Shown here: one piece after another, positions 17,852 through 25,053 of the stretch
Layout of the letters: each line of letters starts with the position of its first letter
Numbering within the stretch: position 1 is the first letter of the stretch
Source: Xanthomonas sp. DAR 34887
GTDB lineage: Bacteria; Pseudomonadota; Gammaproteobacteria; Xanthomonadales; Xanthomonadaceae
NCBI RefSeq assembly: GCF_041245805.1
Contig: NZ_CP162490.1
Coordinates: 4,751,001 to 4,815,000, forward strand
Length of the DNA: 64,000 nucleotides
Direction: 5' to 3'
Translations under genes and position numbers: made by a program
The notes under the pieces: model-generated
Database searches by the model: none
Seen by the model: the letters and a program-made list of their open reading frames with translations, nothing else
Told to the model about the DNA's origin: nothing

Positions 17852-18000
17852 AGCGGGCCTGCGCGATCGATCTGCGCCACTTAACTTCCTGCAAAAGACA
17901 TCGGCCCCGAAGGGCCGATGCTGGATCAGGAAACCGGTAAAGCATCCGTGTGCAGGAACCGCTTCACCCCATTCCCGATTCCCGTTTCCCCATTCCCAGC
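17820..18000. repeat. GGGAATG/CATTCCC heptamer repeats at gntR-matC junction
   Basis: A short run of GGGAATGG units (17820-17847) overlaps the gntR 3' end. A complementary-orientation block (CATTCCCGATTCCCG..., about 17969-17998) lies just before the permease stop. The two blocks can pair as a long imperfect hairpin between these convergent genes. Confidence 0.75.
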
Positions 18001-18001
18001 C

Positions 18002-19357
18002 TCACAACCACCCCGGCACCACCAGCAGCAGCCACGCCAGCAGCGGGCCGAACAGCACCACCAGGCCGCTGTAGATCAGGAAGCGCTTGTACAGCGCGTC
18101 GCGTTCGTCCGGAGCGGCCGAGGCCACCACCAGTGCGCCGTTGGTCGAGAACGGGCTGACGTCCACCACGGTGGAAGAGATCGCCAGGGCGCAGATCACC
18201 CCGGCCGCGCCGAGGTGGCCCTGCAGCAGGAACGGCACCGCCAGCGGGATGGTTGCGCCCAGCACCGCCGCCGAGGAGGCGAACGCGGAGACGATGCCGC
18301 CGACGTAGCACACCAGCAGCGCGCCGAGCAGCGGAATGCCGATGTCGGACACGCCGTTGCCGATGTAGTCCACCGCCCCGCTCTCCTGCAACACCGCCAC
18401 ATACGTGACCACGCCGCTGATCAGCAGCACCGTGGACCAGCTGATGCCATCCACCGCGCCCTTCTGCGCCTTCGGCGACAACAGCGCCAGCACCACCGCC
18501 ACGGTCATCGAGACCAGGCCGACGTTGAGGTTGTAGATCAACGAGGCGATGCCCAGACCGAGCAGGCCGAACAGGGTCAGCACGCGATCGCGGTTCAGGC
18601 TCACCGTCTCCAGCGCCGCCGGATCGGTGGACAAGGTGCCGCCGCCGGCCGACAGCAAGGCGCCATGGCCTTCGATCGCGAACTGGCGGTGCGAGGCCTG
18701 ATCGCCCACCGGCACGTACTCGGCGTTGGCCAGCGACGGCGCCTGTCCGCGCCGCAGCAAGGCCAGACCACCGAAGGCGAAGAAGCAGATCACCGCCATC
18801 AGCAGATTGAAGCCGAGGCTGGTCAGGAACACCGCCATCTCGGTCACGTCCAGCCCGGCCTTCTCCACCACCTTGTTGGTGATGCCGCCGTACACGCTGA
18901 TCGGCGAGAAGCCGCCGGCCTGCGCGCCGTGGATCACCAGCAGGCCCATCAGCAACGGATTGATCCGGTACTGCTTGGCGAAGCGCAGCGCGACCGGGCC
19001 GATGATCGCCACCGCCGCCGGACCCAGCGCGCCGAACGCGGTCAGTACCGCGGTGACCACGAACATCACCCACGGGATCGCCACGATCTTGCCGCGGACC
19101 GCGCGCACCGCCCAATGCACCAGCAGATCGATGGTGCCGTTGTTGCGTGCGATCGCGAACAGATAGGTGATGCCGACCAGGGTCAGGAACAGGTCGCCGG
19201 GAAACCCGGCCAGGACCTCCTTCCCGTCCATGCCGACCCAGACGCCACCGATGATGAAGGCCAACGCGAACGCGACTGCGCCCATGTTGACCGGCAACGC
19301 CGTGGCCACGATGAACATGACGATCAAACCGATGATCGTCGCGATTTGTGGACTCAT
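18002..19357 (-). CDS. MatC-like malonate/dicarboxylate permease
   Basis: This 451-residue inner-membrane transporter has about 12 hydrophobic helices and an N-terminal MatC_N-type domain (IIGLIVMFIVATALPVNMGAVAFALAFIIGGVW). Conserved loops include GGFSPISVYGGITNKVVEKAG and SSTVVDVSPFSTNGALV, the latter typical of SLC13/ion-transporter-type anion permeases. GGGAGGG precedes the ATG at 19357. It is the last gene of the malonate operon, 141 bp after mdcH, and should import malonate. This differs from operons that use MadLM or MdcF. Confidence 0.9.
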   Translation of the reverse strand: MSPQIATIIGLIVMFIVATALPVNMGAVAFALAFIIGGVWVGMDGKEVLAGFPGDLFLTLVGITYLFAIARNNGTIDLLVHWAVRAVRGKIVAIPWVMFVVTAVLTAFGALGPAAVAIIGPVALRFAKQYRINPLLMGLLVIHGAQAGGFSPISVYGGITNKVVEKAGLDVTEMAVFLTSLGFNLLMAVICFFAFGGLALLRRGQAPSLANAEYVPVGDQASHRQFAIEGHGALLSAGGGTLSTDPAALETVSLNRDRVLTLFGLLGLGIASLIYNLNVGLVSMTVAVVLALLSPKAQKGAVDGISWSTVLLISGVVTYVAVLQESGAVDYIGNGVSDIGIPLLGALLVCYVGGIVSAFASSAAVLGATIPLAVPFLLQGHLGAAGVICALAISSTVVDVSPFSTNGALVVASAAPDERDALYKRFLIYSGLVVLFGPLLAWLLLVVPGWL

Positions 19358-19498
19358 GCGCCCTCCCGAGCTTGCTGGATCCGTACCACTACCACTGCCG
19401 CGAATGGCCACCCGCCATCCTGGGTCGATCGCCAACTGCCAACCGCCGTTGCGGCGCGACGGCTCCCAGCGCCGCCCCCCATCGCCGCAGCGGCTGCA

Positions 19499-20419
19499 TC
19501 ACTGCATCCGTTGCTCCGCCTGCCGCACCCAGGCCGCCGCTGCGGCCAGGCTGCCGAACTCCTCCACCGAGCGCGCCTGGCACTGCGGCAGCACCTCGCG
19601 CGCGATGCGCGCCAGCGCACCGCCCGGTCCCAGTTCCAGGAACACGCGCGCGCCGCGTTCGGCGGCCTGGCGCAGCGTTCCGGCCCAATCCAGCGTCATC
19701 GCCAGCTGCGCCGCCAAGGCACCGATGGCGTCGTCGCGGTCGCCGATACGGTGTCCGTCGATGCCGGCCAGCACCGCAGTGCGCGGCGCCGCCAGCGGCG
19801 CCGCGCGCAGATCGGCGGCGAACGCCTGCGCCGCGCTCGCCAGCAGCGGCGTGTGCGCGGCCACCGCCACCGGCAACCGCGTGACCCGCGCGCGCTGCGC
19901 ACGCGCCTGCCGCTCGCCATGCGCCAACGCATCGGCATGGCCGCCAAGAATCAGATGGTCGTCGCCGTTGACGATGGCCAGGTGCAGGCCGGTCTGCGCG
20001 CACAGCGTCTCGGCCTGGTCGCGCAGCAAACCCTGCACCGCGATCAGGCCGTCGCCATTGCGGCTGGCCGCATCCATGCGCTGTGCGCGCCGCACCGCCA
20101 GCGCCAGACAGGTGGCTGCGTCCATGCCGCCGGCCACTGCATGCGCGGCCAGTTCGCCGATGCTGTAGCCGAGCAGCAACGCCGGCACCGGCAGTTGCGG
20201 CAGCAGCGCCGCCGCATTGGCCAGCACCGCAGTGCAGACCAGCGGCTGCGCGACTGCGTTGTCGTAGCGCGCGTCGTCGCCGGCCAGCGCGCGCGGGTCG
20301 GCGCCGAGCACCTGCGCCGCCGCCGCCAATACCGCCTCGGCCGCAGGCGCGCCGACGCTGTAGTCGAACATCGCCGGATGTTGCGCGCCCTGCCCCGGGC
20401 ACAGCAGCGCCAGGCTCAT
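19499..20419 (-). CDS. mdcH: Malonate decarboxylase epsilon subunit (malonyl-CoA:ACP transacylase)
   Basis: This 306-residue acyltransferase has the FabD/MdcH fold: CPGQGAQHP near the N-terminus, nucleophile Ser86 in GYSIGE and catalytic His189 in VAAHTPLL. It loads malonyl from malonyl-CoA onto the decarboxylase acyl carrier subunit, priming the enzyme. The start ATG overlaps the mdcB stop as ATGA. Upstream in-frame codons lie within mdcB and are unlikely to be used. Motif order and operon position make the assignment firm. Confidence 0.95.
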   Translation of the reverse strand: MSLALLCPGQGAQHPAMFDYSVGAPAAEAVLAAAAQVLGADPRALAGDDARYDNAVAQPLVCTAVLANAAALLPQLPVPALLLGYSIGELAAHAVAGGMDAATCLALAVRRAQRMDAASRNGDGLIAVQGLLRDQAETLCAQTGLHLAIVNGDDHLILGGHADALAHGERQARAQRARVTRLPVAVAAHTPLLASAAQAFAADLRAAPLAAPRTAVLAGIDGHRIGDRDDAIGALAAQLAMTLDWAGTLRQAAERGARVFLELGPGGALARIAREVLPQCQARSVEEFGSLAAAAAWVRQAEQRMQ

Positions 20420-22086
20420 ACGCCCTCCTGGCGCTGCAGAAAGCAGGCGCAGGCGAGCAGATCGGCGCTGCCGCCCGGGCTGAGCCGGCGCGCGACGAAG
20501 GCCTCGCCGATGCGCGACAGTTGCTGGCGCCAATCCGGTTGCGCGGCGCCGCCGGCCTCAAGGAACGCCCGCGCGCTGCGTTGCGCGAAGCGCAGCCCGT
20601 CGCGGCCGCCGCGGTGCAACAGATTCAGATCGTCGGTGTGCGCGATCAGCTGCAGCAGGGTCTGCGCCAGCGCCGCCTCCTGCGCCAGGCCTGCGCGCGA
20701 CGCCGCGCGCAGACTCGGCAACGCCACGTCGCGCAGCAGCGGGAAACCGGCCGCCGCCTGTTCGCGCACGCCGGCCACGCCGTGCAGGCGACGCATGCGC
20801 TGGCCGTGGCTGTGCGGGTCCAGCGGGGCGTCCAGCAGCGCATCGCGCCAGTAGATGCCGACGGCTTGGCAGACCGCCACGCCATCCGGCGCCGCATGCG
20901 TCTGGCTGCGCAGCCGAGCCGCCGCCGCGACCAGCAGACCCAGGCTGAAGATCGCGCCGCGATGGGTGTTGACGCCGCCGGTGGCGCGCAGCATGGCGCG
21001 CTCGGCGCCGACGCCGAGTTCGCGCAGCGCGGGGAACGCCGCATCGCTCGCGCCTGCGGCGGCGATCGCGACGAAGTAGCCGCGCAACGCGAACAGGCTG
21101 CGCAGGAACGTGGACGCGTCCATGTCGTCGTGGCTGCCGCGATCGAATGGCGTGACCAGGCCGGGTTTCGGCGCGCAGGCCAGTTCGGCATGCAGACTGG
21201 CGACGGCGAGGCGGCCGAGGCGGTACGGGGTGGCGCCGGCATTGGGAAGGATCGCCGTGGCCTTCGCCGCTGCGCGTGCCGATCGCAGCTTGCTTGCGCG
21301 TTGCGCTGCAAGAGGCGCATCGGTCTGGACCGATTCCGATGCCGGAAAGCACCTCGCTGCGTTCGTCGCGACTGAAGTCGCTCCCACAGGACCTGGCGAG
21401 TGGCTGGCCGCTTCCGCCTGGGATCGAGCTTCGGTGCCGACAGCTTCCAGGATCGGGGAGATTGGCGCTGCGTTCGTCGCGGCTGAAGCCGCTCCTACAG
21501 GAACTCTCGGACCGCTGGCGACCTGCACTGTGGGAGGGACTTCAGTCCCGACAAATTCCGAAGCAGGAAGGTCTGATGTCTCGCTCGTCGCAGCCGAAAC
21601 CGCTCCCGCAGAAACTCGCAGACCGCTGGCGACCCCCACTGTGGGAGGGACTTCAGTCCCGACGGCTTCCGAAGCCGAAAGGTCTGACGCCGCGTTCGTC
21701 GCGACCGAAGCCGCTCCCGCAGGAACTTGCAGACCGCTGGCGGCCCCCACTGTGGGAGGGACTTCAGTCCCGACGGCTTCCGAAGCCGGAAGGTCTGATG
21801 CCGCGTTCGTCACGACCGAAGCCGCTCCCGCAGGAATGCGCCGATTGCTGGCTACCTGCACGGGGGGAGGGCACTCGGTCCCGATCGCTTCCGGTGCCGT
21901 GGAGATCGCGGCTGCGTTCGTTGCGGCTGAAGCCGCTCCTACAGGAGTCGACGAATGAGCCGCTGCGACCACTGCAAGAGGGGCTTCAGTCCCGACCGCT
22001 TCTGGCGCCGAGCCATCCACGGCGGCGAGCGCTGGCGATGCCGAGAAGCAGCCCTCTTCGATGGCACGCAGCACCTGCAGTTCCAT
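20416..22086 (-). CDS. mdcB: Triphosphoribosyl-dephospho-CoA synthase MdcB with repeat-derived N-terminal extension
   Basis: MdcB joins ATP and dephospho-CoA to make the precursor of the malonate decarboxylase prosthetic group. The catalytic CitG/MdcB domain is at about residues 285-556, with APKPGLVTPFDRGSHDDMDASTF, GGVNTHRGAIFSLG and AHTDDLNLLHRGG. The start ATG (22086) shares one base with the mdcG TGA, classic coupling. Between that start and the catalytic domain lie about 250 residues (17-268) that family members lack. They are encoded by a 111-bp tandem repeat giving 37-residue units such as EAVGTEVPPTV...VGAASAATN. The frame is kept through all copies. Whether the extension is translated, or an internal start is used, is unresolved. 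Confidence 0.88.
   Translation of the reverse strand: MELQVLRAIEEGCFSASPALAAVDGSAPEAVGTEAPLAVVAAAHSSTPVGAASAATNAAAISTAPEAIGTECPPPVQVASNRRIPAGAASVVTNAASDLPASEAVGTEVPPTVGAASGLQVPAGAASVATNAASDLSASEAVGTEVPPTVGVASGLRVSAGAVSAATSETSDLPASEFVGTEVPPTVQVASGPRVPVGAASAATNAAPISPILEAVGTEARSQAEAASHSPGPVGATSVATNAARCFPASESVQTDAPLAAQRASKLRSARAAAKATAILPNAGATPYRLGRLAVASLHAELACAPKPGLVTPFDRGSHDDMDASTFLRSLFALRGYFVAIAAAGASDAAFPALRELGVGAERAMLRATGGVNTHRGAIFSLGLLVAAAARLRSQTHAAPDGVAVCQAVGIYWRDALLDAPLDPHSHGQRMRRLHGVAGVREQAAAGFPLLRDVALPSLRAASRAGLAQEAALAQTLLQLIAHTDDLNLLHRGGRDGLRFAQRSARAFLEAGGAAQPDWRQQLSRIGEAFVARRLSPGGSADLLACACFLQRQEGV
21300..22010. repeat. 111-bp tandem minisatellite, six copies, inside mdcB
   Basis: The landmark TTCGTCGCG(A/G)CTGAAG starts at 21362, 21473, 21584, 21695, 21806 and 21917, exactly 111 bp apart (variants CTCGTCGCA, TTCGTCACG and TTCGTTGCG). 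Each unit holds two palindromes of the dispersed family: a GACTGAAG...CTCC(C/T)(A/G)CAGG half and a GTGGGAGGGACTTCAGTCCC half. Partial units lie at each end. Because 111 is divisible by 3, the mdcB frame is preserved. Confidence 0.95.
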
Positions 22087-22739
22087 CACGCCCCCCATGC
22101 CCGCAGCAGCTCGGCACGCGGCTGCAGCCGGCAGTCGCGCAGCGCCTTGACCAGCAGTTGTGCGCTGTCGCCGGCCAGTTCACGCCAACTCACCGCGTCG
22201 CCGTCGGGCAGCAGCACTTCGCCATCGGCACGCTGGCCGTGGCGTTGTTCCCAGCGCGCCAGGTCGGCGAGCAGCGCCGGTGCCTGCATCGGCGACGGCA
22301 GCGGCCACAGCAGATCGATGTCCGAGCCGGCCTGCACATAGGGCAAGCCGGTCAGCGCCTGCCAGGCGAAGGCGCCGAAGACGCGCGGAACCAGGCCATG
22401 CGTGGCGGCCAGCGCCTGCAGTTCGCGCAGCGGTGCTTGCCACTGCGGCGGTGCCTGCACCTGCGCGCAGAGCTCGTCCAGCGTCAGCGGCGCGCGCTGC
22501 CGCAGTACCGCATCGCGCTCGGCCGACAGCGACAGGCGTTGCTTGCCTTCGGCCGGCGGCAGCGGCACGCCGAGACGTAACAGCTGCGCGTCATCGCTGC
22601 GATCGCCGCGCGCGACGATCGCCGGATGACCGGCCGCGAACCAGTCGCGCAGGCGCGCCTGCGCCCCCGGCGTGCGTGCCTGCCACGGCGCATCGGCCGC
22701 CAGCCAGACCAGGTCGTGCCGGGCGAGCGGCTCATGCAT
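22086..22739 (-). CDS. mdcG: Malonate decarboxylase holo-ACP synthase (phosphoribosyl-dephospho-CoA transferase)
   Basis: This 217-residue nucleotidyltransferase-like enzyme attaches the phosphoribosyl-dephospho-CoA group to a Ser of the acyl carrier subunit MdcC. The metal-binding pair is visible as GSDIDLLW (Asp140, Asp142). The N-terminus HDLVWL and LVPRVFGAFAWQALTGLPYV match the MdcG family. The start at 22739 overlaps the mdcE stop by 8 bp, and its stop is coupled to mdcB. The length is normal. Confidence 0.94.
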   Translation of the reverse strand: MHEPLARHDLVWLAADAPWQARTPGAQARLRDWFAAGHPAIVARGDRSDDAQLLRLGVPLPPAEGKQRLSLSAERDAVLRQRAPLTLDELCAQVQAPPQWQAPLRELQALAATHGLVPRVFGAFAWQALTGLPYVQAGSDIDLLWPLPSPMQAPALLADLARWEQRHGQRADGEVLLPDGDAVSWRELAGDSAQLLVKALRDCRLQPRAELLRAWGA

Positions 22740-23436
22740 GGCCGGCGGCGACCTCCGCGGCGATCGGCGCAGCAAGCAGGCGGCCGTTGCGCTCGACGCC
22801 GCGTTGCGCGCGTGTGTCGCCGTGCAGCGGCGCCTGCAACGCGGCGATCAGCGCCTGCGCCAGATCGCCCTGCCACAGCGCGTCCACCGCGCCCATCGCC
22901 ACATAGTTCTCCACGCCCGGCGCGAACACCGGCGAGCTCTTGCTCAGCGCCTGCAGCTTCTCCAGCGGTTGCTTGGTGACCCGCGCCATCGCGCGCAGGT
23001 CCATCACCCGCACCTGCGCCTCGGGCAGCGCGTAGATCGCGTCGGCCATCAGCCCGAAGGCGAGAAAGCCGCCGCTGACGGATTCGCCATAGACCAGCGT
23101 CAGCAGCCGCGCGCCGCGCCGCCGCGCCAGGTCCAGGCATTGCGCCAGATGGCCGAAATAGCCGTTGATGCCGAGCAGCTCGTCCTTGCGCGACGGCCGC
23201 TGTCCGGCGGTATCGACCAGCATCACGATCGGCCGCTGCGGATGCGCGCGCGTGCTGTCCAGCACCGCGGCGGCCAGCGCCAGCGCGTGCTCCACGCCCA
23301 CTTCCAGCTTGTCGGCGCTGCCGATCACGGTGACCTCGCCCAGCGCGGTACTGGCGCTGCCGCCGATCACCCCATCGCGCACCTCGACCCGGTGGCCGAG
23401 CGGGAACAGCGCTTCCAGCAAAGGCATCAGGTCCAT
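22732..23436 (-). CDS. mdcE: Malonate decarboxylase gamma subunit
   Basis: This 234-residue protein is one half of the carboxyltransferase-fold decarboxylase that removes CO2 from malonyl-S-ACP. Recognisable segments are RPIVMLVDTAGQRPSRKDELLGINGYFGHLAQCLDLAR, YGESVSGGFLAFGLMAD and MARVTKQPLEKLQ, all typical of MdcE. It starts by ATGA overlap with mdcD. The frame extends further upstream, but only through mdcD in a non-coding phase. Confidence 0.95.
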   Translation of the reverse strand: MDLMPLLEALFPLGHRVEVRDGVIGGSASTALGEVTVIGSADKLEVGVEHALALAAAVLDSTRAHPQRPIVMLVDTAGQRPSRKDELLGINGYFGHLAQCLDLARRRGARLLTLVYGESVSGGFLAFGLMADAIYALPEAQVRVMDLRAMARVTKQPLEKLQALSKSSPVFAPGVENYVAMGAVDALWQGDLAQALIAALQAPLHGDTRAQRGVERNGRLLAAPIAAEVAAGHA

Positions 23437-24350
23437 CACGGGCTCCGGTCGGCAACGGCGGCAAGGAAGGCGGCGGTGTCCAGCAGCGGCAGCGCGTCGG
23501 GATCGGCGATGCCCTGGCGGCGCCAGATGTCCACGCCGTCGCGGCAGTCGCCATAGGCGTCCAGGCGTTGGCGCAGCGCGGCGTGTTCGGCGGCGATGCG
23601 GGCCAGGCCGTCGTCGTCCGCGGACGCTGGTAGCGCAGCCAGCGCGGCGGTCGCCGCGGCGCGAAACTCCTCGATGGCATCGGCGACCAAGGCCTGCGCC
23701 TCGCCGAGCAGATAGCGGTGCTTGCCGCCGGTCACGCGCCACACCAGGGCGCGATCGCGCGAATCGAATTCCTCCACGCCGCGCACGGTCTCGATCACTT
23801 CCGGACCAGAAAGGCCCAGTCGCCCTTCCTCGGACATGACGACGTGCGTGCAGCAGCGGCTGACGATGCCCATGCCGCCGAAGCAGCCGTTGCCGCTGCC
23901 GATCAGCGCCAGCACCGGCACGCCGGCAGCGCGCGTGTCCAGGGTGGCGCGCATGATTTCGGAAATCGCGATCAGCCCGGCGTTGGCCTCGTGCAGGCGT
24001 ACGCCGCCGGTGTCGGGCAGCAGCAGCACCGCCGCCGGCCTCGTCGCCGTGGCGCGCTGCAGCAAGCCGGTGAGCTTGGCGCCGTGCACCTCGCCGACTG
24101 CACCTCCCATGAATTCGCCTTGTTGCGCGGCGATCAGCACCGTACGCCCGTCGAGCCGGCCCTCGCCGACGACGATGCCGTCGTCGAACGCACCGGGCTG
24201 GTCCAGCTGCGCCAGGTGCGGACTCATCGCGCGCTGGCGCGGGCCGACGAACTCGCGGAACGAGCCGGGATCAAGCAGGCCGGCGATGCGCGCGCGCGCG
24301 TCGGCTTCGTAGAAGCTGCGCGGGCGGCGGTTGTTGGGGATCGCGCTCAT
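23436..24350 (-). CDS. mdcD: Malonate decarboxylase beta subunit
   Basis: This 304-residue partner of MdcE forms the malonyl-S-ACP decarboxylase. Family landmarks are RPRSFYEADARARI, FVGPRQRAMSPHLAQLDQPGAFDDGIVVGEG, GGAVGEVHGAKL, LLPDTGGVRLHEANAGL and GNGCFGGMGIVSRCC. The C-terminus (LVADAIEEFR...) is complete. It overlaps mdcE by 4 bp but is separated from mdcC by a 379-bp block of dispersed repeats, which is unusual in an otherwise tightly packed operon. Confidence 0.96.
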   Translation of the reverse strand: MSAIPNNRRPRSFYEADARARIAGLLDPGSFREFVGPRQRAMSPHLAQLDQPGAFDDGIVVGEGRLDGRTVLIAAQQGEFMGGAVGEVHGAKLTGLLQRATATRPAAVLLLPDTGGVRLHEANAGLIAISEIMRATLDTRAAGVPVLALIGSGNGCFGGMGIVSRCCTHVVMSEEGRLGLSGPEVIETVRGVEEFDSRDRALVWRVTGGKHRYLLGEAQALVADAIEEFRAAATAALAALPASADDDGLARIAAEHAALRQRLDAYGDCRDGVDIWRRQGIADPDALPLLDTAAFLAAVADRSP

Positions 24351-24454
24351 GCGCAGCTCCGGTGTGGGCGGCTTGCTCGCCTGATAGGTAGTGCCGGACG
24401 CTCGTTCGTTGCAGCAGGCGTCCGGATCGCGGCCGGCGCCATCCAGGCGCTGCC

Positions 24455-24700
24455 GGAGGATCGCGTCGGGGCTGAAGCCCCTCCCACAAGGCGCATCGCA
24501 GACGCGACATCCCTGGTGGGAGCGACTTCAGTCGCGACGAGCGAAGCCCGAACAGCGACCGTCGCGGATGCCTTCGCAACCGAAGCGCCTCCCGCCAGGA
24601 CAGCGCTCCCTGCAGGAGCGGCTTCAGCCGCGACGGTGTCAGCAACCGGCGGCATTTCGGCTCCGTTCGTCGCGGCTGAAGCCGCTCCTACAGAAAACAC
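24455..24700. repeat. Cluster of dispersed palindromic repeats inside the mdc operon
   Basis: Four repeat units sit in the 379-bp gap 24351-24729 between mdcD and mdcC: GGGGCTGAAGCCCCTCCCAC (from about 24470), GTGGGAGCGACTTCAGTCGC (about 24517), CTGCAGGAGCGGCTTCAGCC (about 24610) and TCGCGGCTGAAGCCGCTCCT (about 24671). Alternating orientations allow strong RNA folding between two co-transcribed genes. No gene is supported in this gap. Confidence 0.88.
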
Positions 24701-24729
24701 GCCGATTGCGGATTTCCGGATCGAGCGCA

Positions 24730-25050
24730 TCACGCATTCTCCTGCAACGCTTCCACCGCCTGGTCCAGGCGCAAGCCGACCACCGCCGGGGTCGCGCCGA
24801 CATCGTTGATCGAAATGCGCACATCGCGCAGCGGATGGCGCGCGGCGAAGTCGTCCAGCACCGCCTGCCAGATGGTGCCGAAGCCGTCGGCGGCGGTGAC
24901 GATCTCGATCTGCATCGCGCCGCCCAGATCCTGCGGCTCGATCAGCACTTCCAGGTTGCCGGACGACACCACGCCGACCAGCACGTGGTCGAGCCGGCCG
25001 TTCGGCGCCAGGCGCCCGTCGTAGCGATAGCGAAGGGTTTCCATCGACAT
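24730..25050 (-). CDS. mdcC: Malonate decarboxylase acyl carrier protein (delta subunit)
   Basis: This 106-residue carrier subunit bears the 2'-(5''-phosphoribosyl)-3'-dephospho-CoA group through a Ser in VGVVSSGNLEVL (about residues 25-35), the conserved modification region of MdcC. Downstream conserved sequence includes GFGTIWQAVLDDFAARHPL and SINDVGATPAVVGLRLDQA. The start may be 25050 (MSMETL) or 25044 (METL). It begins 3 bp after the mdcA stop, so the two are tightly coupled. Confidence 0.95.
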   Translation of the reverse strand: MSMETLRYRYDGRLAPNGRLDHVLVGVVSSGNLEVLIEPQDLGGAMQIEIVTAADGFGTIWQAVLDDFAARHPLRDVRISINDVGATPAVVGLRLDQAVEALQENA

Positions 25051-25053
25051 CCC

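Noticed and set aside
21300..22010. Possible CRISPR array
   Set aside because: The period is constant and the whole 111-bp unit is conserved. There are no unique spacers and no cas genes.
21110..22580. Long open frames on the plus strand opposite mdcB/mdcG (about 280 and 430 codons)
   Set aside because: They are produced by the 111-bp repeat, which lacks stops in several frames. The minus strand carries recognisable MdcB and MdcG domains and coupled starts.
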